Source: Mesomycoplasma neurolyticum (GTDB lineage: Bacteria > Bacillota_I > Bacilli_A > Mycoplasmatales > Metamycoplasmataceae). From it: DNA of 64,000 nucleotides. A program made the position numbers and the translations under genes. The stretch lies in assembly GCF_900660485.1 (NCBI RefSeq), contig NZ_LR214951.1, positions 1-64,000 of the forward strand, read 5' to 3'. Every line of letters starts with the position of its first letter. Position 1 is the first letter of the stretch. Below, piece by piece: positions 53,637 through 64,000 of the stretch. The notes below the pieces were generated by a model. That model saw nothing but the letters and a program-made list of their open reading frames with translations, had not been told where the DNA came from and searched no databases.

Positions 53637-54983
53637 TTATGTTTTTAAATTATTTGTAGTTCTTGGGAATGGTATTGTGTCTCTTATATTGTCTATCCCA
53701 GTTACAAACATAATCAATCTCTCAAAACCAACACCAAAACCTGAAGATCCAGCATCTCCAAATCTTCTTAGATCAAGATATCATTGCATTTCATCTTGAG
53801 GAATATTTAATTCTTTAATTCTTTGTACTAATTTTTGATAATCATTTTCTCTTTGTGAACCACCAATAAGTTCACCAATTCCCGGAACTAACATATCAAA
53901 TGATGCAACTGTTTCATTATCAGGATTTAAAAACATGTAAAATGCTTTTATACCTTTTGGATAGTTTATAACACAAACTGGAGCATTGAAAACATTTTCA
54001 GCTAAGTATCTTTCATGTTCAGTTGCTAAATCCATTCCAAAGTAAATATTTTTTTCTTCAAATACATCTCTTTCTTTTTTTAAAATTTCAATGGCATCTT
54101 TGTATTCAATAATGTTTACAGGAGAAGAGATAAATGAACTAAGTTTTTCAATAATTCCAGGTGAAATTGTAGATTCTAAAAATTTAAATTCTGATTTATT
54201 TTTTTTCAATGTATTTTTAATAACATATTTTAAAAGTTGATCAGCCAATTTAATAATTTTTTGTAAATCATAAAAAGCAACTTCAGGCTCTATCATCCAA
54301 AATTCCGCTGCGTGTTTTTTAGTGTGTGAATTTTCTGCTCTAAAAATAGGTGCAAAAGTATAAACTTTATTAAGCCCAACTGCATAAGCTTCTGCATGCA
54401 ATTGACCTGTTACTCCTAATTTAGCCACTTTACCAAAAAAGTGTTTTTCACTTTCGTCATCAACAATAAACATTTCTCCTGAACCTTCACCATCATTTGA
54501 TGTAATAATCGGAGCAGCCATGTTTAAAAACCCATTTTCATTGAAAAAATTATGAACTTCAAAAGTTAATGTTGACCTTATCAACATTATTGTTTTCAAA
54601 AGTTTAGTTCTATGCCTTAAATGTGGTATTTCTCTTAAAGCTTCTCTTGATATTTCTTTTTTTTGAATCGGAAAATCTTCATCAGTGTTTTTTAGTAAAT
54701 TAAATTTTTTAGCTTCAAGCTCAACCTTTTGCTTTGAAGTTTTGCTTTCTTTTAAAATACCCTCCACTTCAACGGCGGCACCTAACCTAGCTTTGTCTAC
54801 TAGTTCTAAATTAATATCATTTTCTTTTAAAACAATTTGTAAATTTTCAACTGTAGAACCATCATTTAAATCTAAAAATTTGATCTTTAAATTTCCCCTT
54901 AAATTAGAAACTCAACCTTTAATTTTAATAGTTTTTTCTAAGTGTTTTTCAAAATCTAAATATATTTTTTTAATTGAAACCAT
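53637..54983 (-). CDS. asnS: Asparaginyl-tRNA synthetase
   Basis: A 448-residue class IIb synthetase. The N-terminal OB fold ([28 protein letters not shown]) is followed by motif 1 ([16 protein letters not shown]), motif 2 ([21 protein letters not shown]) and motif 3 ([30 protein letters not shown]). GQLHAEAY and the HLRHR region are characteristic of AsnRS rather than AspRS. Ribosome site AGAGG. Followed on the minus strand by the GT-RDD-pcrA cluster. Confidence 0.96.
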
Positions 54984-55056
54984 AACAACCTCTTAATATA
55001 ATATTTTATTTAAATTTTACTACATTTTTAAATTTTTATTATGATTTCAGATAAAA

Positions 55057-56559
55057 TTAAGACCACTTTTCTTTAAAATAAAAATATTCAAAGAAAAATA
55101 GCTTCACTATGTCAAAACACAAAAGAATAAATCAATAAAAACTGAAAATATAAACTTTATCACTTTTTGAAAATATAGGAATAATTAAAAAAACTAAGAT
55201 AGCTAATATTAATATTTGGATAATATTCAAAATGAATTGAAATATAGATGTGAAATTGTTTTTTCCCTTAGCGTTTAAAATTTGAATATCTGTAATAAAT
55301 ATAATTCAAACTAAACTAAAAAAAGATGAAACAATAATACAAAATTTTAATTCTGTTAAAAAATATGTTGATGCTTTATTTATTTCATTTTGTATCATAT
55401 CAGGAGCAAGTTTTAATTTTTCTAGTTGAATTTTAATGCTTTTAGATATTCCATTTGTTAAAAATGAAAAATTTGGAATTAAAAATGCTACTACAAGCAT
55501 AATTATGAATAAAATAAAACCTATTGTTAAATGAAAACCTTTTAATTCTTTTGAATTTTGTTGTGCTAATTTATAATCTTTTTTTCCTAAGTTTTGAGAA
55601 ACAAAGACAGCAATATTTGGGGCAATAGATGTTATGCCAGCAAAAAGTACTCCTGAAATAGAACTAATCAATCCTAAAATAGTAGCCGCTCCAATTGATC
55701 AATATTGTGAATATTCTCCATAACCTAAAGATCCGATTTTAAACCCTTGAACTCAAAGAATGTTTCTTGAAAAAACAAAAATAAAAGTTAAAGAATTTAA
55801 TATAAAACCTGGGGTTTTATTTAAAATTTCTTTTCAAATTTTTTTGTTAATGCGAAAAATATTAGCAAAATTTATTAAAAATATTTTGTTAGTTTTTGCA
55901 ATAATTAAAAAAATAACAATGAGTCCAATCAATGAAGAAATAACAGAACTAATAGCAAGACCCTTAACACCTAAAAAATTAATTAAAATTAAATTTCCAA
56001 TTATATTAATGGTCAAAATAACACAAGAAACAAGCAACGAAATTCATGATTTTTTGCTTTGTCTTACAAACTCAATAGCAGAAAATAATATTGAATTTAA
56101 AATTCATTGTAAAAAAATGATTTCTAAATATTCCACTGATTGGTTTATTATTTGTTCAAATTCTTTATCTGAAAAATTATCTTCTTTTTTAGCAACTAGT
56201 AAAATAAAAAAGCGAGAAAAAGGAATTATAATAATTGAAAAAAGAATTGCAAAACCAAAAGATAGTATATATCTTGCTCTAACTATTGATTTTATATTTT
56301 CTTTTTGATTTGTCCCTAAGTATTTACCTAAAAGAGGGGTTATTATAATATTCAAACTTACAAAAATGCCAACAATAAAAGATGTAAAAATATTAGCAAA
56401 ATTTAATGAATTTAACCCATTTTTTATTGTTGATACCATAAAATTATCAATAAATGAATTTAGTGTAATTAAAAAACCTGAAAAAATAATAGGAATAGCA
56501 ACAATAGAATAACTTAGTCATTTACTTTTGTTTTTTGGAAAATAATTAAAAATTCTCAT
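55057..56559 (-). CDS. MATE family efflux transporter
   Basis: A 500-residue polytopic protein with about 12 helices in two homologous halves. PIIFSGFLITLNSFIDNFMV, LGKYLGTNQKENIKSIVRAR, the mid-protein IGNLILINFLGVKGLAISSV, and the second-half repeat NIAVFVSQNLGKKDYKLAQQNSKELKG match MATE/multi-antimicrobial extrusion proteins. A roughly 50-residue hydrophilic insertion is near KSIKIQLEKLKLAPDMIQNE. Ribosome site AAAGGAAAA. Function probably cation-coupled drug or metabolite export. Confidence 0.88.
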
Positions 56560-56728
56560 TTTTCCTTTCTTTTTTTATTTAAAAATAAAATTATAACTTT
56601 TTAAGCATAAAAAACACAAAAAAAAGTTATAATTTTATATATTTTTTATTTATTAAGCTTTAATATAAAGTTTTATATTAAATTAGTAAATGTTATTTAA
56701 ATGAGTTAATTTAAAAGTTAGGATTAAA

Positions 56729-57768
56729 ATGCAGACCAAAAAAAACTTTAATTATGATTTTTCTGATTACAATGATAGTTTTATAGCAACATTAAAAAAA
56801 AACCATGAAAAATATTTTTAATTGCTATTAGTGCTTTGTTGTTTTCTTTTGCTATCAACGTTATTTTTGCAAAATCTAAAACTATTCCAACTGGTTTAAC
56901 AGCACTACCTTCAATTATTACTTATATAATTCCTGAAACTAAACCATACTTTAGTTTGATGTTTTTAGCTTTTAACATACCATTGATTATATTTTTTTGA
57001 AAAAAAATTAAAAGAAAATTAATTTATATGTCGCTTTTATGAATGGCATTTCAAAATATTTTCAATGTAATTTTTAATATAGAAGTTTTAAATAAATGAC
57101 TACATTTTCATTTTGCTGTTGATCAGGAATTTGAAGAAATGGGAATAGATAAGGTAATTGAAGAAAACAAAAAAATTTGACCAATAATTTATTACACATT
57201 TTTGGGTTCAACTATTATAGGGTTATCACTTGGGATTGCTTGAAAAAATGGTGCAACTAGTGGTGGAAGTGATTTTTTTACTTATTATTATTCAACCAAA
57301 AAGAAAAGATCTATTGGCAGAGTTATTATTATATTTAACTTAAATGTATTTATTTTTTCATTTATCATATTAATACTTTTTACAAATTTTAAAATTGGTA
57401 ATACAAAAATAATTCATTTTTTTGGTGTTCAAGCATTTTCAACTATTTTATATATATTTATTAGTAGTTATTTTATTAATATTATTTATCCAAAATATAA
57501 GAAAGTCGAAATTGATATTTATACAACAAATAATCCAAATAAAATTTTAAAATATTTAAAAGAAATTAATTATTGACATTCATATAATTTATGATGCGGG
57601 ATCTCGGGTTACACAGGTAATAAAATTTATAAAATAAAAACTATTTGTTTTTATTTAGAGTCGAATTGATTGTTGGCAGAAATTTACAAGGTAGATCCTA
57701 ATATTTGAGTATCATTCAAAAATATCGAGAGAATTAAAGGTAATTTTGATACTTCTAAAATGGATTAA
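56729..57768 (+). pseudogene. YitT family membrane protein, frameshifted near the start
   Basis: The start at 56729 (MQTKKNFNYDFSDY ... FIATLKK) runs into TAA after 31 codons. The main frame (PWKIFLIAISALLFSFAINV onward) is one base off. The shift maps to a run of 9 A at 56794-56802; a tenth A would join the two frames into a 347-residue protein. The rest is intact and typical of YitT/DUF161: five or six helices (GLTALPSIITYIIPE, NGATSGGSDFFTYYYS) and a C-terminal DUF2179 domain (VEIDIYTTNNPNKILKYLKE). It may be a pseudogene, a phase-variable gene, or a sequencing error. The next gene begins 2 bases later. Confidence 0.8.
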
Positions 57769-57770
57769 TT

Positions 57771-58670
57771 ATGGCTATAGCAATTATCGCAGAATACAAT
57801 CCCTTTCATTATGGGCATAAATATCAATTAGATTATGTAAAAAAGAATTTCCCTAATGATAAAATTATTATTATTTTATCTGGTAATTATGTCCAAAGAG
57901 GTGAAATAGCAATTAAAAGTTTTGAAGAAAGAAAAGAAATTGCCTTACTTAATGGAGCAGATAAAGTAATTGAACTGCCTTTTGAATATGCAACACAAGC
58001 AGCACACATTTTTGCAGAAGGTGCAATTAAAATTGTTAATGAAAATAATATTGACAAATTAATTTTTGGAAGTGAAAGCAATGATGTGGAGTCATTATTT
58101 GAAATCGCGAAAGCAATTTATAATAATTCAAATATTTATAAAACAAAGCTTAAGTTTTATTTAAAACAAGGTTTGTCGTTTCCAAAAGCTAATTTTGAAA
58201 CTATAAAAGAGATAACAAATAAAGAAATAATTATGCCTAATGATATTCTTGCTCTTGAATATGTAAAACAAATTGTTAAAAATAATTATAATATTAATGT
58301 TTTTTCACACAAAAGAACAATAGATTATAAAACTTATGATGTTAATGGTATTTACACATCTGCTTCTAATATTAGGAAAATGGTTTTCAACAATGAAGAT
58401 GTAACTAAATTTACACCAATGAAATTTGATTTTATACCAGATAAAATTGAAAATTATTATTTAAAGTTTCAAGATATTATCAAAAATACACCAAAAGAAG
58501 TTCTAAAAACTAATAAAATGATTTCTGAAGGCATGGAAAATTTGTTTATTAAAAATATTGAAAGTAAAAATTATGATGAATTTGTTGAAAAATGCACTTC
58601 AAAAAGGTATACTTCAACAAGAATTAAAAGAGTTATGCTTTATATTATATTGAATAAAGGTTATTTATAA
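57771..58670 (+). CDS. tmcAL: tRNA(Met) cytidine acetate ligase (YlbM/TmcAL family)
   Basis: A 299-residue nucleotidyltransferase-fold ligase, which in B. subtilis makes N4-acetylcytidine at C34 of elongator tRNA-Met. IAEYNPFHYGHKYQLDYV carries the ATP-binding HxGH, LSGNYVQRGEIAIKSFEER, GADKVIELPFEYATQAAH, FGSESNDVESL and SASNIRKMV complete the family pattern. It is about 100 residues shorter than B. subtilis TmcAL at the C-terminus, as in other mollicutes. Downstream of yitT by 2 bases. Confidence 0.88.
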   Translation: MAIAIIAEYNPFHYGHKYQLDYVKKNFPNDKIIIILSGNYVQRGEIAIKSFEERKEIALLNGADKVIELPFEYATQAAHIFAEGAIKIVNENNIDKLIFGSESNDVESLFEIAKAIYNNSNIYKTKLKFYLKQGLSFPKANFETIKEITNKEIIMPNDILALEYVKQIVKNNYNINVFSHKRTIDYKTYDVNGIYTSASNIRKMVFNNEDVTKFTPMKFDFIPDKIENYYLKFQDIIKNTPKEVLKTNKMISEGMENLFIKNIESKNYDEFVEKCTSKRYTSTRIKRVMLYIILNKGYL

Positions 58671-58685
58671 ATTTAAGGAGAAATT

Positions 58686-59045
58686 ATGACAATTAGTGAC
58701 AAATTGAAAATTATTTTTTTGTCAATAGTAACATTTGGTACTATTTGAATTTATTGATCAAAATTAAAAAATAAAAATACAAATACTGAGTTATCACTCA
58801 CAAATAAATTAACAGTTAATTTAGATGAATTAATAGAATATTTAGGTGGAACTAAAAATATAGTTTCACTTGAAAATACACATAAAAAAATTAGAATTTT
58901 TTTAAAAGACACATCAATTGAAACTATTAAGAAAATATCTGAATTAAAAGGTGTCTCAGGAGTTGTTCTTTCAAGTGATTCAGTAAATTTAATTGTTGGT
59001 AATAGTGCTCAATTTATAAAAGAAAAGCTTGAAAAAATGCTTTAA
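58686..59045 (+). CDS. Membrane-anchored EIIB-like domain lacking the phospho-cysteine
   Basis: A 119-residue protein. One helix at about 6-25 (IFLSIVTFGTIWIYW) is followed by a linker and a glucose-type EIIB fold: VNLDELIEYLGGTKNIVSLE, IRIFLKDTSIETIKKI, LKGVSGVVLSSDSVNLIVG, AQFIKEKLEK. The active-site stretch that normally reads D-A-C-x-T-R-L-R is E-N-T-H-K-K-I-R here, so the phosphorylated Cys is absent and no PTS phosphotransfer is possible. It may act as a sensor or regulator of PTS phosphorylation. Preceded by AAGGAG, followed by the helicase gene after 13 bases. Confidence 0.75.
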
Positions 59046-59058
59046 TGTAGAGGGCAAA

Positions 59059-62000
59059 ATGGAGAATAATTATCGAATTTTTAAAGAAAAAAAGAAAAAT
59101 TATAAAAGAATTCTTGATAATCTTTTAAATGTTGACAAAATTGACACTTCACTTAAATTAACAGTAGATGAAAAAAATTTTATTGATTTACATGAATTAC
59201 TTGATGAAAAAAGTATTGAAAATATTTATTTAAGACAAAATTTTAAAGTTTCTTTAAGCAACAATAATGCTGAAAAAATTTTAAAGGATTTATCCAATGT
59301 TACAAATTTAAACGAACTTAAATATGTATATAGAAAACATAAGCAAATTATTGATGAAAAAACACTTAATGCATTTGAAAAAAATTTCGATAGCACATTG
59401 AAAAAAGCGAAACTGTTTTTAGAAGAAACAATAAACAAAAACAATAATCGTTGAAAAAAGTTTTTGGCTAAAGCTAAAAATATCAATATGGAAAGAAATA
59501 TATGACCAATGCAAATTGGTGTTTTATTTATTTCTGCAGAAATTGAAAAAAGAACTATTTATGCACCACTTTTTTTTAAAGAAGTAAATATCGAAATTAA
59601 AAATGGTCAAGCAACATTGTTTTCTAATGGTGATATAAAAATAAATGAAAAACTTTCATGATTTTTAGAGCGTGGAGGTTATCTTTTTGATCTTGATGAA
59701 GATGTGTCACAAATGTCTTTGAAAGAATTAGAACAAAATTTGAAAAATATTTGATCAAGTTATGACATTAAAAGTTTTAAAGGAAAAATTGAAAATTTAG
59801 AAAGTGTTATTGTTAATGAAAATTACCTTGAGTTTCACAAAGGAATGGTTTTAGGTATTTTTACCTCATTTGGTAGTTATCAAAGAAAAGTTATGGAAAA
59901 AATCATTGAAAATGATGAATTTGATACAATCCTTGATGTTGAAATAAATAAAAACAAATACAAAACTAGAATTGACAGAACTATTTATGATGATAATTTT
60001 AATTTTATAAAAATTAATAAAACTAATTTTTCACAAGATGTTGCTACAGTTTCAGCGCTTAGCCAAAATACAATAATTTGAGGTCCACCAGGAACCGGTA
60101 AAAGTCAAACAATTTCTAATATTATTGCAAATGTAATATTTTTTCAAAAAAAAGCAATTGTAGTTTCGCAAAAAAAAGCAGCTCTTGATATTTTAAAAAG
60201 CAGGATGAATTCATTATCTATTTTTTGTTTATTTATTTTGAATGACAATAGCATGCAAAAATCCAAATTTTATGAACCTATAGTGGATTTAATAAATAAA
60301 TTAGAAAATTTTAAAAAAGCTAATTTACCTAAATTAGTTAAAATTCTTGATAACGATGAAAAAAAACATGTTGATTTGTTAAATAAAATAAAAAATAGTG
60401 ATAATTATGAAAAAGATTTAGAAATTTATTCTTTCTTGAAAAAACAAAAAAAAGAGTTATCTTTAAAAACAATTGAAAATCTTTATAAATTAAGTAAAAA
60501 TATTAATCTAAACCCTTCTAGAATAACTAAAGATCCTAAAAAGTTAAAAATACTTATTTTTGAAACTTTAAAAAATAAAAAAGTGTCTGCTATTAAAAAA
60601 CTTTTTATAAAATTTAATGATGACATAAATAGAGATGCAAATATTATACTTAATGATTTTGCAGATTATGATGGAGATTTAAGTGAAATTACAAATAAAA
60701 TTGTTGATATAGAAAAAGAAAAACTTATAAACATTGATGAATTTTATAAGCATTTAATTGGTGATGACAAACAAGATATTTGTAATGAAGAAGAAATAAC
60801 AAATTATGTTACTTATCGTTTGTTTAAAAAAATAAATAACTTTAATAAAGAAAAAACTAGACTTTACCATAGGTTTGCTTTAGCAGCAAGAAATGGATGA
60901 AGAGATCCATATAAATTTGTTTTAGATCACTATGTAATTATTAAAGAATTATTTCCTATAATTATCTCTTCAGTAGATACAGAATTAACTAAATGAGATA
61001 AGGAAGAATTTGATTATGCAATTTTAGATGAATCATCACAAATTTTTATTGAAAAAGCAATCCCAATTTTATATTTAGCTAAAATAAAAATTTTAGCTGG
61101 TGATGATAAGCAAATGCAACCTACAAGTTGATTTTCAACTAGAAGTGATATTGAAGATATTGAATTAGGTAATATTGAATCTATTTTAAATTATGCTGTT
61201 TACAAAGGGATTTATTCAATTTTATTAGATAAAAATTATCGTTCTAATTTTGCTTCATTAATGACTTTTTCATCAAAACATTTTTATAATTCAAAACTAG
61301 ATGTAATTGATAAATTGACAACATTTGATGAAGAACCTATTGAAGTTTATGATATAAATGGAGAATGAAAAAATAAGTCAAATTTAGAAGAAGCAAAATT
61401 AGTGGTTGAATTAGCTCAAGCTAATTTGTCAAAGTATAACAAAATTATCATTTTGACTTTTAATAGACCACAAAGAGAACTAATAGAAAACATTATTTTT
61501 AATAAATATTTAGAATTAGAAAAAGCTATTAATGAAGAAAAAATTTTATTAAAAAATATTGAAAATATACAAGGTGATGAAGCTGATTTATTGATTGTTT
61601 CTGTTGTTTATGATAAAACAACAGCTCTATCTTCTACCTACGTTTCAAGAAGAGGTGGACAAAACGCGCTTAATGTTGCAATATCAAGAGCAAAAAATAA
61701 AATGATAATTGTTAAATCAATAAAAGCAAATGAAATTGAAACTTTGAATACAAATGATGATTTATTACTTTTTAAAAAATGACTTTTATTTTTAGAACTT
61801 TCAAATGATGAGAGAAAAAGATATTTACTATTGGATAACCAACAAAATAATAATAATTCTTCTGAAAGTGAAGTAAATAATTTAGTTGATAAAATTATTG
61901 AAAAAATTTTAAAAATGTCTATTTTTATTGAACAAAATTATAAAATAAAAAAAGATTATATTATTGGAAGCAAAAAAATAGATTTAGCTATTTTAAATAA

Positions 62001-62196
62001 AGAAAATATGTTTTTATTAGGTATAGCTATTGATGATTATAATAATTATAGTAATTATGAAGAATATATAATTTTTAAAGATAGTATTAGCTATCTTTTG
62101 TCTAAAAAATATAATTTATTAATTATTGAGAAAATTAAATGATTAATTAATAGAGATAAAATTTTAAATCTTATAGAAGAAAAATTAACTAATTAA
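59059..62196 (+). CDS. Upf1/Dna2-like SF1 helicase with Vsr-like C-terminal domain
   Basis: A 1045-residue protein. Walker A GPPGTGKSQTISNI starts at about 342, motif II LDESSQ at about 656, GDDKQMQPTSW, LLDKNYRSNF at about 725, QGDEADLLIVSVVY and the arginine-finger motif NVAISRAKNKMI at about 870. The region between motifs I and II is a long charged insertion. The last 130 residues (GSKKIDLAILNKENMFLLGI, then a Tyr/Asn-rich loop, then SKKYNLLIIEKIKWL) resemble the Vsr/MTES_1575 nuclease fold, but the usual E-x-DG..H is changed to A-x-DDYNN, so cleavage activity is doubtful. Start at 59059 follows GAGGG. Such helicases often belong to DNA defence or repair. Confidence 0.8.
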
Positions 62197-62202
62197 ATAA
62201 GT

Positions 62203-62236
62203 AAAACAAGCATTTTTTTATAAATGTTTGTTTTTT
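62203..62236 (+). terminator. Terminator of the helicase gene
   Basis: AAACAAGCATTT pairs with AAATGTTTGTTT (one G-T pair), 6-7 base loop, followed by TTTT, 7 bases after the stop. Confidence 0.75.
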
Positions 62237-62299
62237 CATTATATTATTTATGTAATATAATTTTAAAGAAAAAAATCAAAAATAAAAAGGAAGGTTGAT

Positions 62300-63898
62300 A
62301 TGGCAAAAAAAATTCAAGCAAAAATAAAAAATATTCAAAAATGAGAATTAGAAATTTTAGAAAGTGCACAACCAGGTGATTTTATTATTTTAACAGAATT
62401 GCCTGAGTGACAAAAAGAAGAGAGCATTAAAATAAAAAAATTGCTTGAAGGTAATGAAATAATAACAAATGAACTGAAAAAGCAATGAGAAAATGAATTT
62501 AAAAATTCTAATGAATTTATTGAACTAAAAGAAAAAATTAATATTTTAGAAAAAGAAAAAATAAATTTTGAAAATGAACTACAAAAATCCGAAAAGGAAA
62601 AAGAAATTATTTCTATCAAATCAATAGAAGATTTTAAAAAAACTAATGATTTTTTAAAATATTTAGATGAAATTAAAAATTTAAGAAATAAAATAACTAA
62701 ATTAGAAGTAGAAAAAGAAAATGAAATTATTAAATTTAAAAACTCAAATGAATTTTTAGGTTTAAATGATAAACTTAAAAATCTAGAAAAAGAAAAAATA
62801 AGTTTTGAAAATGAAATTAATATTTTAAAACATGAAGTAAAAGAAGCACCTAATAAAGCTATTATTAATTTTAAACAAAGTAATGAATACTTAGATAAAG
62901 TTAAAGAAATTGAAGAGTTAAAAATTCAATTAGCAAGATCTGAATCAAATATTGAACTTGAAAAAAGAAAAGCAATTGATGAATTCAGAAAAGATAAAGA
63001 ATTTCAAGAAAAAATTAGTAAAATTCAAAATTTGGAAGCTGAATTATCAACTCAAAAAGAAGAACATAAAAAACAGATTGATAGAATGACAAGAGAAAAA
63101 AGTTTAAATTCAAAAGTTATGGGTGAAGATTTAGAAAAATGAATTCAAAATGAATTTGATTTTCATTTTGGTTTTAACTCCAATGTTAAAATGACAAAAG
63201 CAAAAGAGATAGATGGAAAAAAAGCAGATTTTTTATTTGAGGTTTTAGATGATGTCACACAAAAAGTTATCGGAACAGTAATAATTGAAGCTAAAACCGC
63301 TGGTGAAAATAGCAAAGAAAAAAATAGTAAATTTTATAAAAAATTAGAAAATGATAGATTGAATCAAAAAGCAAATTATGCACTTTTAGTTACTGAGTTA
63401 GAACCTGAACAAAATTTTGTTATTAAAAAAGAAAAAAATGAATATTCAAATATTTATGTAACAAGGCCACAATATTTTATAACTTTTCTATCATTAATAA
63501 CTCATATTCTCAATATTAAAAAAGGTGTAATTTCCTCTGAATTAGAATTTAAAGAAAAATATGAAATTTTAGATGAATTTGATAAAATGAAAAATAAAAT
63601 TTTAGATAACTCTTTAAAACATATGACAACAGATATTGAAGATTTAAGCAAACACATTACAACAATTCAAAGCACTGCTTTTAAAATGGAAGAATTAGTA
63701 AAGATTAAATTAGATAAACATATCAATACTTTTAAAAATAAAATTGAAAATTTCAATATTAATAAAATTGTTAAAAAAATTAATAAAGTTGACAACAATT
63801 TTGCTTATTTAAAGAAAGATAATTTTTCATCACCTAGTGTAAGCCATAGTGAGATTGAAGATTCTAATTTAATTAAACCAAACGAAAAAAATGAATAA
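62300..63898 (+). CDS. DUF2130 coiled-coil protein with PD-(D/E)XK-like core
   Basis: A 532-residue protein. Residues about 60-265 are a coiled coil built from repeated units beginning F-K-x-S/T-N-E/D-F/Y-L (for example NSNEFIELKEKINILEKEKI, NSNEFLGLNDKLKNLEKEKI, QSNEYLDKVKEIEELKI). The DUF2130 core follows: MGEDLEKWIQNEFDFHFGF, KKADFLFEVLDD and GTVIIEAKTAGENS, the D...E-x-K arrangement of restriction-type nucleases. The C-terminus is again helical. Ribosome site AAGGAAGG. Its end overlaps a RarA-like gene by 8 bases. Biochemical function of DUF2130 is unknown. Confidence 0.8.
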
Positions 63899-64000
63899 TA
63901 TAACATCAAAAATATTCGTGCCTGAAAAACTGGATGATATTGTAGGGCAAAGTCATATCAAATTTTTATTAAAAAAAATTATTGATCACAAAAATAATAC
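63891..64000 (+). CDS. RarA-like AAA ATPase, 5' part only
   Basis: The first 36 codons are visible: FVPEKLDDIVGQSHIKFLLK, the usual start of RarA/MgsA-type (or DnaX/RuvB-like) clamp-loader AAA ATPases (R/P-x-LDD-hGQ-x-H-h). The gene runs off the right edge of the window before Walker A. Overlaps DUF2130 by 8 bases. RarA acts at stalled forks, consistent with the neighbouring helicase and nuclease-like genes. Confidence 0.55.
   Translation, partial: MNNITSKIFVPEKLDDIVGQSHIKFLLKKIIDHKNN

Noticed and set aside
55760-56308. 182-codon plus-strand frame inside the MATE gene
   Set aside because: Opposite strand of a clear membrane transporter; no ribosome site and no sensible protein composition.

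Overview
The window is from a wall-less mollicute of the Mycoplasma kind, most likely the hominis/synoviae assemblage. The base composition is very AT-rich, TGA is read as tryptophan inside nearly every conserved protein (genetic code 4), genes are tightly packed with 1-25 base overlaps, and the gene content is that of a sugar-fermenting parasite: pyruvate dehydrogenase, PTS transporters, an Opp peptide importer, HPr kinase, a lipoprotein 5'-nucleotidase and few biosynthetic enzymes. A free-standing 5S rRNA gene and a phosphotriesterase-like lactonase in an ascorbate operon also fit this group. All CDS calls below use code 4. 

Layout. 1-2.8 kb: end of a peptide importer operon (OppF with a giant insertion) and a small membrane protein. 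2.9-8.0 kb: pdhA-pdhB-pdhC-pdhD, in which the lipoyl domain sits on E3 and not on E2. 8.2-11.8 kb: tsaD (minus), a lone 5S rRNA, whiA and an amino-acid permease. 11.9-18.8 kb: a complete ascorbate-type operon (lactonase, ulaA-B-C, ulaD-E-F, Cof-type phosphatase) that should feed xylulose-5-phosphate to the transketolase at 43 kb. 18.8-21.6 kb: unknown small proteins and a decayed, gene-poor island. 21.6-24.4 kb: tRNA-Lys, tRNA-Leu, dUTPase, tRNA-Arg and a PTS EIICB gene. 24.6-36 kb (minus): uvrA-hprK-lgt-trxB, a lipoprotein relic, a lipoprotein 5'-nucleotidase and gyrA. 36-42 kb: proS-tsaE-tsaB, a DUF262/DUF1524 (GmrSD/SspE-like) nuclease, another decayed gene and rpsO. 42-46 kb: efp, an Asp23-like gene, a transketolase with a 200-residue acidic tail and an ECF-like membrane protein. 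46-56.6 kb (minus): glycosyltransferases, DegV, a degenerate PAS-GGDEF-EAL membrane protein, PcrA helicase, an RDD protein, asnS and a MATE transporter. 56.7-64 kb (plus): a frameshifted YitT gene, tmcAL, a membrane-anchored EIIB-like protein without its cysteine, an SF1 helicase with a Vsr-like C-terminus, a DUF2130 coiled-coil nuclease-like protein and the start of a RarA-like ATPase. 

How the parts fit. Sugars enter by PTS, HPr kinase controls PTS flux, pyruvate goes to acetyl-CoA through the PDH complex, and the Ula branch joins the pentose pathway. Genome-maintenance and putative anti-DNA-parasite functions (UvrA, PcrA, SF1-Vsr helicase, DUF2130, DUF262) are numerous. 

The most unusual signals are: the acidic, Cys/His-bearing tail on transketolase; a degenerate cyclic-di-GMP-type signalling architecture; a PTS promoter whose -35/-10 spacer is a 15-base homopolymer next to an operator-like palindrome; a 43-base hairpin between ulaA and ulaB; a Cys-less anchored EIIB; and several genes with the -10 box exactly 7 bases before ATG, as expected for leaderless mRNAs. 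All functions are read from sequence motifs only; no searches were run.
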